A stretch of DNA of 64,000 nt, taken from assembly GCA_046293395.1 (NCBI GenBank), contig JBKBOU010000002.1, positions 496,001 through 560,000 on the forward strand. Reading direction: 5' to 3'. The notes below the pieces were generated by a model, which made no database searches, was not told the DNA's origin, and worked only from the letters and a program-made list of their open reading frames with translations. Shown in pieces: positions 61,157-64,000 of the stretch (position 1 is the first letter of the stretch; each line of letters begins with the position of its first letter). The position numbers and the translations under genes were made by a program. The DNA comes from CAYNRA01 sp046293395 (GTDB lineage: Bacteria > Bacteroidota > Bacteroidia > Cytophagales > Spirosomataceae).

Positions 61157-62059
61157 TTATACGTCACAAATCAGCACACATTTTTTGAGAGAGGCCAACA
61201 TACCCGCTTTGTCTTTGGGAGTTGGGATAAACTCTTGACCAATATATCCTTTGAAGCCACTTGCGACAATTGCTTTGACAATGGCGGGATAATAAATTTC
61301 CTGCGAATCATCAATTTCGCGTCGCCCAGGCATACCGCCCGTATGGTAATGACTGATGTATTTTCCGTATCTCTGTACATTCCGGATGTGGTCGCCGTGC
61401 ATACTTTGCAGGTGATAAATATCGTATAACAGCTTGAAATACGGCGAGTTAACCATTTCACAAAGTGCTGCCCCCCACTCAATATGGTCTGCCATGTAAT
61501 CTGGGTGGCTGTCGCGGGAGCTCAATAATTCCATCGTCAACATGACGTCGTACTTTTCGCAGGTGGGGATTAATCTTCGAATGACCGTTGCGCAGTGCAT
61601 CATCCCGACCAAATCACTCATGCCGTTTCGGTTTCCTGGAAAGCAAATCAGGTTTTTTACCCCAAATGCTGCTGCTTGCGGAATCAATTTTTCATAAAAG
61701 GCAACAAGCGTATCGTGATTCTTCGGATTATTGAAGAAATTGTGCAAACCCATGCCTTCCGGCCAAGTTCCCCAACCCATGGCGCTCGTCATGCCGTATT
61801 TTTTGAGAATTTCCCATTCCGCGGGCCCCGTTAACTCAATCGACATCACGCCCATTTCTTTGCAAGCTTGGCAAAGTTCTTCAAACGGAATACTCTGAAA
61901 ACACCAACGCGAAACAGAGTGCTTGATATTATTTTTTAGTCCATTAGTCGTTGAACTATCTGGTAATGAACCAATTGCGTTGGCTTGATAACCAACCATC
62001 GAGGAAGCGGCTACCGTCCCGATTGTTTGTAAAACTTGCCGCCGTGTTTGCTCTTTCAT
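61157..62059 (-). CDS. Tat-exported sugar-phosphate isomerase/epimerase-type TIM barrel
   Basis: About 300 residues from the ATG at 62059, which places a twin-arginine signal (TRRQVLQTIGTVAASSMVG) at the N-terminus; the longer frame would bury it. The xylose-isomerase-like fold is shown by LELIPQAAAFGVKNLICFPGNR, MLTMELLSSRDSHPDYM, FKLLYDIYHLQSMHGD and YIGQEFIPTPKDKAGM (metal ligands Glu, Asp, His, Glu). Hydroxypyruvate-isomerase-like activity is possible. It lies upstream of the ebo cluster on the same strand but is separated by a terminator and more than 400 bp, so a functional link is uncertain. Confidence 0.85.
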   Translation of the reverse strand: MKEQTRRQVLQTIGTVAASSMVGYQANAIGSLPDSSTTNGLKNNIKHSVSRWCFQSIPFEELCQACKEMGVMSIELTGPAEWEILKKYGMTSAMGWGTWPEGMGLHNFFNNPKNHDTLVAFYEKLIPQAAAFGVKNLICFPGNRNGMSDLVGMMHCATVIRRLIPTCEKYDVMLTMELLSSRDSHPDYMADHIEWGAALCEMVNSPYFKLLYDIYHLQSMHGDHIRNVQRYGKYISHYHTGGMPGRREIDDSQEIYYPAIVKAIVASGFKGYIGQEFIPTPKDKAGMLASLKKCVLICDV

Positions 62060-62173
62060 TTGTATTTTTAAGGTAGTAGGTTGAATACATCTGTTTACTC
62101 TTCTATGCAAATTATCTTATTTTCTTGTAAGAATCAAAAGGAACTTATCAAGATGACTCCGGATATTGTGTCG

Positions 62174-62587
62174 TTACATCAGCTCCAAGGTTAACAAATC
62201 CTTTTCACCAGCGTAGTATTTATCCAAAACTTGCTGAAAAATAGCGTCGGGTTGTGTGTCTATCTCTGCAAATAAGGTCATGCACGATTTTACTTTCATG
62301 TCATCTGGTGTTCCCATCACAGCATAAATAGTTACTTCTTCAAGTGCTAAAAGTGCCTGTGTGATTTCGCGCAGTCTTGTACCAAGTACGGCATCTTCCA
62401 AGAACAATTTGGCTTCGTTTACATCTTTCAAAGCATAAAACTGCGCAGTTTCACTTCGTCCTAAACCAGCAATTTGCGGAAAGATATACCAAATCCAATG
62501 GTTTTGTTTTCTACCTGCCTGAATCTCAGCTAGGGCAATCGCGTACTTGGTTTCTTGGGCTAGGTAAAATCGAATCAATGAGTTCAT
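62174..62587 (-). CDS. DUF1810-family protein
   Basis: 137 residues. RKQNHWIWYIFPQIAGLGRSETAQFYAL and SCMTLFAEIDTQPDAIFQQVLDKYY are the hallmarks of DUF1810. Conserved Trp and Arg patches suggest a binding pocket, but no reaction is known. Single gene. Confidence 0.87.
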   Translation of the reverse strand: MNSLIRFYLAQETKYAIALAEIQAGRKQNHWIWYIFPQIAGLGRSETAQFYALKDVNEAKLFLEDAVLGTRLREITQALLALEEVTIYAVMGTPDDMKVKSCMTLFAEIDTQPDAIFQQVLDKYYAGEKDLLTLELM

Positions 62588-62883
62588 TGTATTTTTTTTA
62601 AGTAAAAGTCAAATGTAAGAAAAATTAGTAGGTGATATTCTTTCGCCAATTCTCCACACACAATTACTTTACTAGTAGAATATTACCATTTTTCTATTGC
62701 ACAATTCTAATATATGTAGGTCTGTTAAAAGTAAACAAACTATCTTTGGAGTGTATTGGCATTTCACAGAGTTAAGTACATTTTTACCGAAGTGGCTTCG
62801 ATGTATTTCATTTAATCGGAAATACAACACGTTCGTCTTTGTTCATTCAAATAAACCCTACACTTTCCATTTGTATTTTAACT

Positions 62884-62912
62884 TGGCTTCTTTTCATAAC
62901 CAGTAGAAGCCA
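62884..62912 (+). repeat. Hairpin just upstream of sulP
   Basis: TGGCTTCT / AGAAGCCA, 8-bp perfect stem, 13-nt loop, ending 24 nt before the sulP start codon. A second short hairpin, CGAAG TGG CTTCG, lies near 62789-62801, and a TATCTTTG -7 box at 62741-62748. The rest of 62588-62936 shows nothing else. Confidence 0.55.
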
Positions 62913-62936
62913 CTAATATCGTATATATGTCCAAAG

Positions 62937-64000
62937 TTTTCTCTCTTTTTGATTTATCTCAACCTGTCAACTACAAAACAGAAATCTTGTCCGGCCTAAC
63001 GGTTGCTTTGGCCTTAGTGCCTGAAGCCATTGCCTTTGCTATGATTGTCGGTTTTTCGCCTTTAACAGGACTTTATGCTGCCTTCGTGATGGGTTTTGTG
63101 ACCTCCATTTTAGGTGGTCGTCCAGGTATGATTTCAGGAGCAACGGGCGCTGTTGCTGTCGTATTTGTTGGCCTCATTCTCGAGCTAAAAGCTAAATTTC
63201 CGGGTATCGAAACCGCTGACCTTATGCCGTATGTATTTGCGACTGTTATTCTAGCGGGGCTCTTCCAAATTTTATTCGGCGTACTCCGTTTGGGCAAATT
63301 CATTCGACTTGTTCCACATCCTGTCATGTTTGGCTTTGTAAACGGGCTTGCCATCATTATTTTCATGGCTCAGTTTCCTAATTTTTATCAAAAAGGAACA
63401 ACTGATTTACTCCCCTCCACGCAATTAATCACTATGGCAGGGCTTGTGTTGCTTACCATGTTTATCATGTGGACACTTCCTAAATTTACGAAAGCAGTTC
63501 CTTCCTCATTAGTGGCTATACTTGCTGTATCTGCGCTAGTAATTGGCTTCGGAATAGACACAACCACCGTTGCAGATACACTTTTACCCGGTGAGACCAT
63601 CAAGGGGACATTTCCACCATTTAGCTTACCTAGCATTCCTTTCAATCTAGAAAGTGTACTGCTTATTCTGCCGTATGCCGCTATCGTAGCGGGTGTTGGT
63701 TTGATAGAAAGTCTTTTAACCTTGAATCTGATAGATGAAATCACAGAATCTCATGGACGCTCAAACAAGGAATGTGTCGCACAAGGTCTCGCCAATATTG
63801 GTTCTGGTTTATTGTCGGGGATGGGCGGATGCGCCATGACTGGTCAAAGTTTAATTAATATTTCAGCAGGAGCACGCGCACGTTTGTCAGGCATTGTCGC
63901 TTCTGTAATGCTCTTGGTATTTATCGTTTTTGGCTCAAGTCTCATCGAAAAACTTCCTATGGCAGCCCTTACTGGATTGATGTTCATGGTGGCTATTGGT
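62937..64000 (+). CDS. SulP-family inorganic anion transporter (3' end outside window)
   Basis: Open frame from the ATG at 62937 (MSKVFSLFDLSQPVNYKTEI) to the window end, 354 codons seen. SulP family: LSGLTVALALVPEAIAFAMIVGFSPLTGLYAAF, a proline-rich region with PHPVMFGFVNG, and LGANIG-like GLANIGSGLLSGMGGCAMTGQSLIN. A STAS domain is expected after the window. Bacterial members carry sulfate, bicarbonate or dicarboxylates; the substrate is undetermined. The frame does not close inside the window. Confidence 0.92.

Overview
The window looks like a chromosomal segment of a Bacteroidota bacterium, probably of the order Cytophagales; the genus cannot be fixed from sequence alone. Supporting signs are a bamA-ompH-ompH block, a type B ribosomal protein L31, a Bacteroidota-type FtsL between RsmH and FtsI, a CarboxypepD_reg-type TonB receptor, a 29-residue mS38/AURKAIP1-like protein, little use of Shine-Dalgarno sequences, and promoters of the form TTG-N19-21-TAnnTTTG. 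No rRNA or tRNA gene was recognised.

Layout. 1-26.7 kb is ordinary housekeeping DNA: envelope assembly (BamA, two Skp/OmpH chaperones, TatC, a small Omp85 protein), transporters, ComA, DedA, AroE, YjjG, PrmA, a 1578-residue secreted protein of unknown function, RNase G, HU, MutY, Ssb, PepP and a SIMPL protein. 26.7-40.65 kb is an accessory island, visibly more AT-rich. 40.66-64 kb returns to core genes: an MFS exporter, a TlpA-like protein, a short dcw segment (rsmH-ftsL-ftsI), prenyl synthase, rhomboid, SDR, methylmalonyl-CoA epimerase, an ArgE-like deacylase, a TonB receptor, a CtpA protease, an EmrE-type SMR pump, an eboABCD cluster, a Tat-exported TIM-barrel protein, and a SulP transporter cut by the window end.

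The island is the most interesting part. Two 0.65-kb direct repeats (27669-28322 and 40019-40652), each holding a version of the same small lipoprotein gene, bracket it. Between them lie four consecutive gene cassettes, all on the + strand. Three copies of a 118-119 bp imperfect palindrome separate them, and a fourth, solitary copy lies downstream. Each cassette begins with GTT plus a cassette-specific sequence and ends with the reverse complement of its own beginning (GTTATGTGCC/GGCACATAAC, GTTGGCGGTA/TACCGCCAAC, GTTATCGGCT/AGCCGATAAC, and a weaker first pair). That is the logic of integron attC sites, but no integrase is present in the window. The cassettes are unusually large and carry defence-like cargo: (1) a four-helix membrane protein translationally coupled to a 657-residue unknown protein; (2) a YhdJ-like adenine methyltransferase overlapping a probable restriction endonuclease; (3) a three-gene unit starting with a TIGR04255 protein; (4) a Fic protein preceded by repeated operator-like sites. 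Around the array are a Doc toxin gene broken by a nonsense codon with its antitoxin still open, a DCL/DUF3223-like protein, a second Fic protein with a variant motif flanked by 40-bp repeats, and two decayed coding remnants.

Functionally, the core genes show outer-membrane biogenesis and cell division next to central metabolism. The island is best read as a CALIN-like (attC without integrase) array that has collected small defence or toxin modules. That reading is an inference from repeat architecture and needs a search for an integrase elsewhere in the genome.
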